Positions 8,595-16,904 of a DNA stretch of 64,000 bases are shown piece after piece. The notes under the pieces were generated by a model, which ran no database searches, was not told where the DNA came from, and saw nothing but the letters and a program-made list of their open reading frames with translations. Each line of letters begins with the position of its first letter. Within the stretch, counting starts at the first letter, position 1. The translations under genes were made by a program, and so were the position numbers. The stretch is from Dyadobacter sp. CY323 (GTDB lineage Bacteria > Bacteroidota > Bacteroidia > Cytophagales > Spirosomataceae). Where the stretch lies: NCBI RefSeq assembly GCF_021390245.1, contig NZ_JAJUXH010000005.1, positions 1 to 64,000 on the forward strand, in the 5' to 3' direction.

Positions 8595-9089
8595 TCACAG
8601 GTACAGGATATAATCGTGGCGCACCAGTTTTTCTTCCCTGATCTCTCTGAAAAACGAGAAGTTCTGCTTTGTTAAAACGTGGATAGAGGACTGATTTTCA
8701 GGAACTACTAATGCGATCAGCAAACTGATCGTACCTAACTGGCGCGCATATTCGATCAGCCGGGCTGTAATTTCGGAAGCATACCCTTTTCCCCAGTACT
8801 CGGGTAACAGTGCATACCCGATTTCAGTGAGATTATCACCAAAAGGAACAATTTTGGCAAGGCCGATAAAGTCTTCCCGGCTTTGTTCAAAAACAGCCAG
8901 GAAGCCCATATCCGCCCGGTCCTGATCCGCATCCAGCGCTACCTGAAAACGTTTTTTTGCCAGTTCATAGTCCAGCGGAAGTCCCGTGATGTAACGCATC
9001 ACCTCCTGCCGGGAAACCAGCCCGAAATAGTTTTCAAAATGTGCCGGCGTAAACTTTTTGTAAGTCAGCCTTTCGGATTCCAGGTACAT
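8595..9089 (-). CDS. GNAT-family N-acetyltransferase (RimJ/RimL-like)
   Basis: A 164-residue acetyl-CoA-dependent transferase. It opens with ESERLTYKKFTPAHFENY, the usual N-terminus of the RimJ/RimL group, and contains the acetyl-CoA motif A as ALLPEYWGKGYASEI (Q/RxxGxG/A type). A C-terminal VPENQSSIHVLTKQNF matches the N-S-x-x-V-L-x-K-x-x-F signature. Substrate unknown; could modify a protein N-terminus or a small molecule. Only 14 bp separate its stop from that of the convergent nitrilase gene, and 29 bp separate it from the SusD gene upstream, so it may be read through from the SusCD operon. Confidence 0.9.
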   Translation of the reverse strand: MYLESERLTYKKFTPAHFENYFGLVSRQEVMRYITGLPLDYELAKKRFQVALDADQDRADMGFLAVFEQSREDFIGLAKIVPFGDNLTEIGYALLPEYWGKGYASEITARLIEYARQLGTISLLIALVVPENQSSIHVLTKQNFSFFREIREEKLVRHDYILYL

Positions 9090-9118
9090 TTGTTGCTAAA
9101 ACGGGCAAGTTAATCAAC

Positions 9119-10624
9119 CTACCTCACATCCCACCAAACTTTGCTCAGATACGTATCGCCGTTTGCCAGCACCTTCGACGCTGCATTGTATTCTTCGGGA
9201 TTACGGAAACGCTCGCTGCCGGAATAAACCGCGCGACGTGGGATCTGTCCGTTAGTAACACCTTTGTTCGGTCCCGGAACCAGTTTTGGATAGCCCGTAC
9301 GTCTCCATTCTGAATAAGCTTCATAATGCCGCATGAACAAGCTGATCCATTTTTGAACCATGATCTGTTCCAACTGCTGTTCAGCTGTACCGGTCAGCAA
9401 GCCTTCCTTGGCCAGATACGTGTCGATTGTTGCCGCGTCAAGTTTATAAGGTTCTGTTTGCATTGCCGCGCGGATTCCCGCCTGATAAAAACCTTTTGCG
9501 TCAGCCGGCGTCAGACCGGCCCAGCCCAACAATGCAGCTTCGGCTTTGTAAAAACACAGGTCTGAGTAGGCCATGAATAAATACGGAAATGTCGTTTTCC
9601 GGTCGTTGTAGATCGAGATCGTGCCGTACGAATAATCGTCCCGGTTCACTGTCACATTCTGGCCCAGCGCCACGCCCAGCCCGCGATAAATTGGTGCGCC
9701 GGCTTTTTTGGAATTTTCAGTAGGTTCCGCGATTTTGGGAAGTCTTGGGTCATTTTTGTTCAAAAGCGTAGTGATAAATGGCTCGGCAAGCTGGTTCAAT
9801 TCCTTCGAGCCGTTATAGCCGCTGATCACCGGGTGGTAACCTAATGCAAAACCATCCTGCGGATTAGTGATAATCTGCGCATTGTCCGCATTGCTGGTGA
9901 AGATCGGGCCTTTCAATGCTTCTTCCACCACTTTCCTGGACCACGTTTCATCCACATAACGTAACCGGAAACCCATGCGCAGTTTGAGCATATTGGCGAA
10001 TTTCTTCCAGGCTTCCACATTCCCTTTGTACACCACATCAGCAACCCCGTACGAAAGATCGCCCGCATTTAACTTGCCCGCAGCCGCATCCAGATCCGCC
10101 AATAGCGACGCATAAATGTCTTTTTGAGCATCATACTTAGGTGTCAAAATCATTTCAGCTTCGGTCTGGGCCGATTCAGAATATGGGATATCACCCCAAA
10201 AATCGGTCATTCGTTGCCAGAGGTAGATTTCGTTGATTTTGGCAATGGCAAGTTTCGTACGACCTGCTGCCGTTTCTTCCTGGCCTTTCAGCAACCGGTT
10301 CCGGATCTGCGCCAGGTTGTTGATATAGCTATAATGTGACGCCCAATTGCGGGTTTCGTAAATGTCCCGGTCTTCCTGGTATTGAGAAGGCGCCGATAGC
10401 GACCCGCTCGCCCATTGCTCCACCCAAGATCCTACCTGCCACCAGTTGGCCCCTTCCGCCATGATCCCGTTCATCTGGACGTTGGTCAGCACATATTCTG
10501 CGGGGACTGTTGCGGGTTGGGTTGGCGAAGTATTCAGTTCTTCAAAATCATTGGTACATCCGAGCAGGCCCATCGCCAGTGTGAGCGAGGTAGTCAGGTG
10601 TTTCAGATATTGGTTCGTTTTCAT
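9119..10624 (-). CDS. SusD/RagB-family outer-membrane lipoprotein
   Basis: A 501-residue lipoprotein starting MKTNQYLKHL; the lipobox LLGC puts the acylated cysteine at residue 23. SusD-like_2 features include EELNTSPTQP after the signal, NEIYLWQRMTDFWGDIPY (helical TPR face) and ECF-operon-type C-terminus with PRRAVYSGSERFRNPEEY. It caps the barrel of the SusC partner and binds substrate on the cell surface. It is immediately downstream of the SusC gene (34 bp), in the order sigma, FecR, SusC, SusD. The longer frame to 10645 adds seven residues before the signal peptide and is less likely. The ligand is unknown; the operon context points to a glycoside. Confidence 0.95.
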   Translation of the reverse strand: MKTNQYLKHLTTSLTLAMGLLGCTNDFEELNTSPTQPATVPAEYVLTNVQMNGIMAEGANWWQVGSWVEQWASGSLSAPSQYQEDRDIYETRNWASHYSYINNLAQIRNRLLKGQEETAAGRTKLAIAKINEIYLWQRMTDFWGDIPYSESAQTEAEMILTPKYDAQKDIYASLLADLDAAAGKLNAGDLSYGVADVVYKGNVEAWKKFANMLKLRMGFRLRYVDETWSRKVVEEALKGPIFTSNADNAQIITNPQDGFALGYHPVISGYNGSKELNQLAEPFITTLLNKNDPRLPKIAEPTENSKKAGAPIYRGLGVALGQNVTVNRDDYSYGTISIYNDRKTTFPYLFMAYSDLCFYKAEAALLGWAGLTPADAKGFYQAGIRAAMQTEPYKLDAATIDTYLAKEGLLTGTAEQQLEQIMVQKWISLFMRHYEAYSEWRRTGYPKLVPGPNKGVTNGQIPRRAVYSGSERFRNPEEYNAASKVLANGDTYLSKVWWDVR

Positions 10625-10658
10625 TTTATATGTTATTAAAGACATCGTCTGTTTTTAT

Positions 10659-13600
10659 TTAAAAATTAACACTCAGATCCACACCGAATGTCTTCATCAT
10701 CGGCAGCGAATGCCCCTCCATTCCCATTGTACCCGTGTTCACATTTACAGATGAGTTTTCAGGTGAAAATCCATCGGTATGACGTTCGAAATATCCCAGG
10801 TTCCGGCCGTAGATCGCGAGAGACGCGCCGCTGAAAATCTTTGTTTTTTGAAATAAAGACGCAGGCAGCCTGTACGAAAGCCGCAATTCACGCACGGCAA
10901 TGTAGCTGGCATCATAAATGAATTCTTCCGCCACAGCAAATCCTTTATCGGACGCAACACGGTTCCAGAAAGCCTGTGCAGTAGTAGCGACATCGTTCTT
11001 CTCACCCGTACTTACCCAGGTAGTACCTTCCTGGCGTGCTTTCACACCATCCACCACCAGGCCACCTTCCCGGCCTGCCAATGTGCGTTTGGAAGTTCCA
11101 TAAGCTGCTTCCTGAACCCGGCCCTGCGAGAAAATGATCCCGCCGCGACGGATATCGATCAGCGAGCTGAATGACAATCCTTTATAGGAGAAAATATTGG
11201 AAAAACCACCCGTCCATTTCGGATTCGCATTACCCAGTTCATACGTAGGCACCGACCGTACAATCGGAAGTCCATTGGCATCGATCATCCTATTTCCCTG
11301 ATCATCTTTGAGATACGCATAATCCGCCGCACTCAACACACCGAATGGTTTGCCAGGCACTGCCGTCACCCGGATGTTACGATCGGAGCCAACCAGGATT
11401 TCAGAAACACCGTCGATCAGCTCGATTACCTTGTTTTTATTAGCAGCAAGGTTAAAACTGGTTTCCCATTTGAAACCGTTGGCAAGCTGCACCGGCGTTC
11501 CCGATATCAGCAATTCCACACCGTGGTTCTGGATTTTACCTGCATTCGTCAGTTTGGTACCAAAACCCGTCGATTCAGCAATGGTAATGGGCAAAATCTG
11601 GTTGCTGGTGACCGAATGGTAATAGGTGAAGTCGATTAACAAACGGTTTTTAAGAAACCGCAATTCCGCGCCTGCTTCATAAGAAGTCTTCAATTCATTT
11701 TTCAGGTTCGGATCGGTAATGACCGAAGTATAAGACGCAAGTGGCTGGTTTTGAAACGTATTTGCATTCAGTGAGAAGTAGCCCATCGTATTATACGGAT
11801 CGCCCGACCTACCTGCCTGCGCCCACGAGCCACGGATTTTGGCATAGTCAAGAACGCCGCCTTTGATATTCAATGCATCTGTCAGTACCACACTAGCACC
11901 GACCGACGGATAGAAAAACGAATTGTTTTTGACCGGTAACGTAGATGACCAGTCATTACGGGCTGTTAAATCGAGGAATACAATGTTTTTATAACCAAAA
12001 TTACCCGCCGCAAATACCGAGTTAATGTCATATTCCGACACGCCCAGGTTCGCCGAGTTCAGGATCGTGCGCCCCACTGCATAAAGTCCCGGAATGCTCA
12101 ATTGAGAACCCGAGTTTCCGACAATGCGGTAGCGATTGGCCTGATGGTTTGCCCCTGCATTGATAAACAATGAAAAGTCCTGAATGTCGCGGGAAACGGT
12201 CAACAACAAATCCGCGTTTTCAACTTTGTTAAAAACCGTATTTTCAAAAACACTACCCGTTTGCGCTACCCGCGTCCCCACTCCTTTCCAGCCATATTGA
12301 CGCTCGTAGTAAAAGTCGGTACCATACCTTCCCTGAATGCTGATGCCTTTTGCAATTTCGTAGTTCAGTTTGGCATAGGCGATCAAACGGTCGCGCTGGT
12401 CTTCATTATGGTCATTATTAATAGTCCAGAAGGGATTGGAAGTCACCGAGTTACTTTCAAATATTTTTTCACCACCCACGAAAAAACCATTACCACTCAA
12501 ATCCCTCGAATTCTTGATATCGGCCGCCGTGTATTCGTACCGTTTCAGACCTTCCATATTCAAGCTGCGCGGAATGTACAGAAAACGATATACCGGATTC
12601 TGGCCATCATCGCCCAGGTATGGCCTGTTATTCACATCCTGGCGAATGTAATTCGCCTTTACGTCCAGGTTCAAACCTTTGGCGATATCAGTCGAAAGTT
12701 TCAGGGTTGCCGAATTACGTTTAAGTACGTTAGTTGGCTGAAAACCGTCATTTTTCAAATTGGTCAGTGAAAAATAATAAGTCGTTTTATCTCCGCCGCC
12801 ATCCACACTCACCGTGTGCATCATCATTTTTTCAGGCTGAAAAAATTCCTTATACGGATCAGCGATCGGAGAATAGCTCACCGTATCGCCCCACATATCT
12901 TCTACCGTTTGCCCCTGCATTTTCGGCCCCCAGCTTCCGCGGGTTGTCGGGTTGCGGCCGCCGCTCAGCTTGGGAATACCGCCGGTCAGTTCTGGTTTGT
13001 AAGCTACTACCGAGCCATTTCCTTGTCGGTAAAATGTAAAATTGCCATTGAACCCCTGGCCATATTCATTCTGGTAATCCGGCTTCACCAATGCAGTTCC
13101 CGAAGAGAAACTACCATTGTAGGAAATGTTCGGTTTGCGGTTTTTAGTACCGGATTTGGTTGTGATAATGATGACCCCATTCGCACCCAACTGGCCATAA
13201 AGTGCCGCGCCGTTTGGGCCTTTCAGTACCGTAACACTTTCAATGTCATTGGGATTAATGTTGGAAATACCATCGCCGCCATCCACACCAGTGGCAAATG
13301 TCTGCGAACCTACACTCCGGCGGTTCGAGTTGTCGATCGGCACGCCATCGATCACATATAATGGTTGTGAATTACCTGATAACGAAGAATTTCCGCGAAT
13401 AATAACCCGTGAGGCTCCCGCCATACCACCAGAAGAACTCGACACATTCACCCCGGCTATTTTAGCAGATAATGCAGAAGCCAGGTTGGTTTCGCGCGCA
13501 TTTGAAAAGTCCGAACCTTTGAGCTCACCGGTCGCAAAAGTCAATGCTTTTTTGTCGCGTTTGATACCCAATGCAGTGACCACGACTTCATTCAGACTGC

Positions 13601-14261
13601 GGCTGTCGACGGCCATCGAAACATCCAAAACGGAACGGTTGCCAACCGTAATTTCCTGAGATAAGTAACCTACATAAGAAAAGATCAGGATTGCGCCGTC
13701 GGGAACGGTCAGCGAATATTTTCCGTCCCCATCCGAGGTGGTACCGATCGTTTTTCCTTTTACAATGATACTTACCCCCGGCAAAACCCCGCCGGATTCT
13801 CCGTCTTTAACTGTTCCCGAAATCGTCTGATCCACATTAATCGGCGCCTCGGCCGGGGCAATAACGCCCGTTTTGGTCTCTGTTTCGATTGTCGGTGCAT
13901 TCTTCAATAAAATGTGCTTTTCGCCGATTACTTCAAACGAAATCTTCATCGGGTCCACGATCTGGCGGATCACCTCACTGAGTTTTTTATTGGTAAAATC
14001 GACCGTAATCTTTCGGTTTGCCTGAATATTCCTGGGAATGTAGGAAAACCGAACGTCGGCAATCTTTTCGATCATACTCAATGTCTCGCCGATTTGCTTG
14101 TCTTTCACGACAATGCTGATTTGCTGTTCGAGGATCTGCTGCGCATTGGCACGTCCGGCAAAAGACATGTCGGCAAACACAACAGCCAGCAGAAATTGAA
14201 TGACCGAAATCCGCATCATTACAGATAGATCTGGTCTTGTTTTTCGTAATCGTAGTTTCAT
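10659..14261 (-). CDS. SusC/RagA-family TonB-dependent receptor with STN domain
   Basis: A 1200-residue outer-membrane receptor. After a signal peptide ending near RANAQ come an STN domain (about 45-120, ISIVVKDKQIGETLSMIEKI), a CarboxypepD_reg domain (about 145-225, ISGTVKDGESGGVLPGVSI), the SusC linker (LNEVVVTALGIKRDKKAL), a plug (about 240-345, with SQPLYVIDGVPIDN) and a 22-strand barrel ending in GVDLSVNF. The STN domain is known to contact FecR-type anti-sigma factors, so this receptor should both import a ligand and signal to the FecR/sigma pair directly upstream. Length is normal for STN-bearing SusC proteins. Confidence 0.96.
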   Translation of the reverse strand: MKLRLRKTRPDLSVMMRISVIQFLLAVVFADMSFAGRANAQQILEQQISIVVKDKQIGETLSMIEKIADVRFSYIPRNIQANRKITVDFTNKKLSEVIRQIVDPMKISFEVIGEKHILLKNAPTIETETKTGVIAPAEAPINVDQTISGTVKDGESGGVLPGVSIIVKGKTIGTTSDGDGKYSLTVPDGAILIFSYVGYLSQEITVGNRSVLDVSMAVDSRSLNEVVVTALGIKRDKKALTFATGELKGSDFSNARETNLASALSAKIAGVNVSSSSGGMAGASRVIIRGNSSLSGNSQPLYVIDGVPIDNSNRRSVGSQTFATGVDGGDGISNINPNDIESVTVLKGPNGAALYGQLGANGVIIITTKSGTKNRKPNISYNGSFSSGTALVKPDYQNEYGQGFNGNFTFYRQGNGSVVAYKPELTGGIPKLSGGRNPTTRGSWGPKMQGQTVEDMWGDTVSYSPIADPYKEFFQPEKMMMHTVSVDGGGDKTTYYFSLTNLKNDGFQPTNVLKRNSATLKLSTDIAKGLNLDVKANYIRQDVNNRPYLGDDGQNPVYRFLYIPRSLNMEGLKRYEYTAADIKNSRDLSGNGFFVGGEKIFESNSVTSNPFWTINNDHNEDQRDRLIAYAKLNYEIAKGISIQGRYGTDFYYERQYGWKGVGTRVAQTGSVFENTVFNKVENADLLLTVSRDIQDFSLFINAGANHQANRYRIVGNSGSQLSIPGLYAVGRTILNSANLGVSEYDINSVFAAGNFGYKNIVFLDLTARNDWSSTLPVKNNSFFYPSVGASVVLTDALNIKGGVLDYAKIRGSWAQAGRSGDPYNTMGYFSLNANTFQNQPLASYTSVITDPNLKNELKTSYEAGAELRFLKNRLLIDFTYYHSVTSNQILPITIAESTGFGTKLTNAGKIQNHGVELLISGTPVQLANGFKWETSFNLAANKNKVIELIDGVSEILVGSDRNIRVTAVPGKPFGVLSAADYAYLKDDQGNRMIDANGLPIVRSVPTYELGNANPKWTGGFSNIFSYKGLSFSSLIDIRRGGIIFSQGRVQEAAYGTSKRTLAGREGGLVVDGVKARQEGTTWVSTGEKNDVATTAQAFWNRVASDKGFAVAEEFIYDASYIAVRELRLSYRLPASLFQKTKIFSGASLAIYGRNLGYFERHTDGFSPENSSVNVNTGTMGMEGHSLPMMKTFGVDLSVNF

Positions 14262-14307
14262 GGGTTTTGGTTGTCAGCGTTTTGGGGTAAAAATTTAGGT
14301 GAGCTTG

Positions 14308-15327
14308 TCAGCACCCTTTGCTATCGATCACGATCTGTGCGTCGATGATCTTATAGCTTGCATTCAGCAGGGTACAAATGATTTTCAGTTTGGAATAAAG
14401 ATTTTCATCTTCCATGGAAGTGGTTACGCGGCAGTTACTTAGCAACGTTTCATCGTACACGATGGTCACGCCATACGCCTGTTCCAGTTTTTTGAATATT
14501 TCGTCAACCGGCGCATTATCAAATATAAATTTCGGCTGCGCAACGGACGGCAGCACCACGTCCGGGTTCTCGACCAACGTTTTGACCAACCGTTGCTCAC
14601 GGGCCATAAATACCACCTGCTGATTGGGAGTGAGCACGACGCCACCCGTTTCCGGATCGCGTGAACCTTCCGTCTGCGATGTCAGATTAGGCGAAAAAAC
14701 GGAAACCCGGCCGGTTTTAACAGCGACGGTAACATCGTTCCCTGACTTCCCGGCGCTAACCCGGAAACTCGTCCCCAACACTTTGGTCACCACCTCGCCC
14801 GCATATACGATGAAGGGTTTGGCCGCGTCTTTGGTCACTTTGAAAAATGCGTCACCTTCCAGTATCACCTCCCGACGCTGGCCGGAAAACTGTTCCGGAT
14901 ATCTGATTTTAGCGCCCGGTTCAAGGCTTATGACACTTTTATCACTTAAAATCACGTCCATCGGCTTGTCCGTGCCATTCGTCTTTTCAATATTCACTGC
15001 CCCATTCGTCGCCGCGGCAAATTCGTAGATAGCGGATTTCGGTTTTTCCCCTGAGAACCAGAAGATTGAAGCAAAAACGAGCACAGCCGCACAAGCAGCG
15101 ACCGCATATTTCCAGAAAACAGGTTTTTGAGATTTCGGAAGCAGCAGTTCTGCATGCAACGCATTCCAGTTTTTCCGCATGAGCTGCAACTGCTGTGATT
15201 CCGGAATTAATGTCTGAGAACGCTCGTCGAGAGCATCATACCAGGCATCAAGTGCGGCCCGTTCCTCGGCAGTAACATCCCCATTTAAGTAGCGTTTCAG
15301 CAGAGCCTGGTAATCCTGATCATCCAT
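14308..15327 (-). CDS. FecR-family anti-sigma factor
   Basis: A 339-residue single-pass inner-membrane protein. The cytosolic N-terminus (about 1-85, QALLKRYLNGDVTAEERAAL) binds the sigma factor; a membrane helix follows (YAVAACAAVLVFASIFWF, about 90-107); the periplasmic FecR domain contains ILEGDAFFKVTKDAAKPF and TKVLGTSFRV; the C-terminal DUF4974-like part has KFIFDNAPVDEIFKKLEQAY and contacts the receptor STN domain. It sits between the ECF sigma gene and SusC, the standard cell-surface signalling arrangement. The gene ends 46 bp before the SusC start. Confidence 0.95.
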   Translation of the reverse strand: MDDQDYQALLKRYLNGDVTAEERAALDAWYDALDERSQTLIPESQQLQLMRKNWNALHAELLLPKSQKPVFWKYAVAACAAVLVFASIFWFSGEKPKSAIYEFAAATNGAVNIEKTNGTDKPMDVILSDKSVISLEPGAKIRYPEQFSGQRREVILEGDAFFKVTKDAAKPFIVYAGEVVTKVLGTSFRVSAGKSGNDVTVAVKTGRVSVFSPNLTSQTEGSRDPETGGVVLTPNQQVVFMAREQRLVKTLVENPDVVLPSVAQPKFIFDNAPVDEIFKKLEQAYGVTIVYDETLLSNCRVTTSMEDENLYSKLKIICTLLNASYKIIDAQIVIDSKGC

Positions 15328-15414
15328 TTTCCGAGTCCTTTTTGTGATTTGGATGTAGAGACGGACGAAGGCAAAATTACCCTAAGGCGAATGGGATCTT
15401 TTTTTCAAAAAAAT

Positions 15415-15990
15415 TTATTGAACCAGGAAAAACAGCCAGGCAGAGGCAAAATTGCGAAGATTCTTACGTAAAAAAGCCAATGCGCGGGAGAGGTGATACT
15501 CGATGGCTTTGTCGGAAAGTTCGAGTTGTTCGGCGATTTCGGGAATGGTGAGTTGTTCAAAACGGCTCATGATAAAAACCTGTCTGGTTTTCTCGGGCAA
15601 ATGCAAAAGTGCATCTTCCAATGCATGGAAAAGCTCGTCGTACTGCACGGCCATGGTCGTGGTAGCACTGTCCGATGGCAAATAAAAACGGAGGTGTTCG
15701 AGGTAATGTTCTTCCTGGATGTTTTTGCGAATGTAGTCGACGATCAGGTTTTTGAGGGATTGAGTCAAATACGCCTTTATATTCTGAATTTCGAGAGCGT
15801 GCCTTTTTTGCCAGAGCGTAGCAAAAAGCTGTTGCGCCAGTTCTTCCGCCACCTCTCTTCGCCGCAATTTGTTCAGGGCAAGACTGTACATTCTGAACCA
15901 GTAACGCTCATACAGCTGCTTAAACGCATCTGCGTCGTCCCGTTTCAGCAAATGCACCAGCTCGGCATCTTCCAGCAACTTATACGACAT
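15415..15990 (-). CDS. ECF-type RNA polymerase sigma factor
   Basis: A 191-residue sigma-70 family factor of the Bacteroidota FecI-like group. Region 2 runs from about 20 to 90 (DADAFKQLYERYWFRMYSLA, then IKAYLTQSLKNLIVDYIRK) and region 4 from about 120 to 175 (LHLPEKTRQVFIMSRF, LTIPEIAEQLELSDKAIEYH). It should direct transcription of the downstream SusCD genes when released by FecR. It starts only 10 bp after the stop of the DUF1080 hydrolase gene, so it may be co-transcribed with that enzyme. An A/T-rich stretch follows its stop-side neighbour at 15391-15414. Confidence 0.95.
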   Translation of the reverse strand: MSYKLLEDAELVHLLKRDDADAFKQLYERYWFRMYSLALNKLRRREVAEELAQQLFATLWQKRHALEIQNIKAYLTQSLKNLIVDYIRKNIQEEHYLEHLRFYLPSDSATTTMAVQYDELFHALEDALLHLPEKTRQVFIMSRFEQLTIPEIAEQLELSDKAIEYHLSRALAFLRKNLRNFASAWLFFLVQ

Positions 15991-16000
15991 AGGAGAAGTT

Positions 16001-16726
16001 TTACAGCTTCTTCAATTTTACGTTGCGGTACCAAACTGTACTGCCCCAATCCTGCAGACCAATGCGACCCGCATAATTCCCTTTTGATATCGGGGCTGCT
16101 TTCAGCCCGCTGTTTGCCACTTTTTGTTTCCAGTCCGCACTGTTCAGGTCGTGTTCCTGTACGATGAACTCGTCCTGATAAACCGTCAGTTTTCCTTTTT
16201 TTACGATAAAATGGATTTTGTTCCATTCTCCCTGCGGCTTACCCTCGCGCAACCGGGCATTGGCAATGCCGAAAAAGTCGCTGGCCCGGTGCGTATTTTC
16301 TTTGGCGCCTTCGTAAATTTTATCATCGATCACCTGCAGTTCCAGTCCGGTATTATGCATGTTCGGATATTTCGCATCTTCTGTGACGAAAAAGAAAATG
16401 CCGCTATTCGCGTATTTGCTGACTTTCCATTCTGCTTTAAATTCAAAATCGCCATTAACAACTTCATCCGTAACGATGTCGCCACCATTTTTTGCTTTAT
16501 TCCCCGCACGTTCCGGCACGTTCAGTTTAATGGCGCCGTCTTCGATGATCCAGGCAGAGCCGACTCCTTTTCCGCCGTATGCATGCCAGCCTTTGAGACC
16601 TCTTCCGTCAAACAAAAGCTTCCAGCCATCCTTTTTTTCAGCCGCCGAAAGTGTGTTCAGCGATTGTGAATGAGCTTTTACAGCTATCAGAACTAATAGA
16701 AGTAGGATGGATATGAGCCTGCGCAT
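16001..16726 (-). CDS. Exported 3-keto-disaccharide hydrolase-like protein (DUF1080)
   Basis: A 241-residue protein with a signal peptide (MRRLISILLLLVLIAVKA, cleavage near HSQS). The mature part is a single DUF1080 (PF06439) concanavalin-like domain: GWKLLFDGRGLKGWHAYGG near the start, NGDFEFKAEWKVSKYANSGI in the middle, and PISKGNYAGRIGLQDWGSTV near the end. Family members hydrolyse 3-keto-glycosides. Here it lies first in the same-strand run leading into sigma, FecR, SusC and SusD, with a 10-bp gap before sigma. The start at 16726 was chosen because the 66 extra residues to 16924 precede the signal peptide and overlap the divergent gene. Confidence 0.93.
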   Translation of the reverse strand: MRRLISILLLLVLIAVKAHSQSLNTLSAAEKKDGWKLLFDGRGLKGWHAYGGKGVGSAWIIEDGAIKLNVPERAGNKAKNGGDIVTDEVVNGDFEFKAEWKVSKYANSGIFFFVTEDAKYPNMHNTGLELQVIDDKIYEGAKENTHRASDFFGIANARLREGKPQGEWNKIHFIVKKGKLTVYQDEFIVQEHDLNSADWKQKVANSGLKAAPISKGNYAGRIGLQDWGSTVWYRNVKLKKL

Positions 16727-16904
16727 AGCTTTTAGGGTTTTGATTTTAATAAGACAAGGAAAAGGTGGGAAATAAATACTGATCCGCCTCCATTTCCCGC
16801 CGGTAAAAAAGTCGAAGTAACCATTCAGATTGCTTTTATATAACTTAGTAAGATCGGATGAGAAACCGCACAGACTATGGAATGCATTAAACTGGCAGCT
16901 TAAA

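Noticed and set aside
12261..12770. 169-residue plus-strand frame
   Set aside because: Lies antisense inside the SusC barrel; a shadow of its codon pattern.
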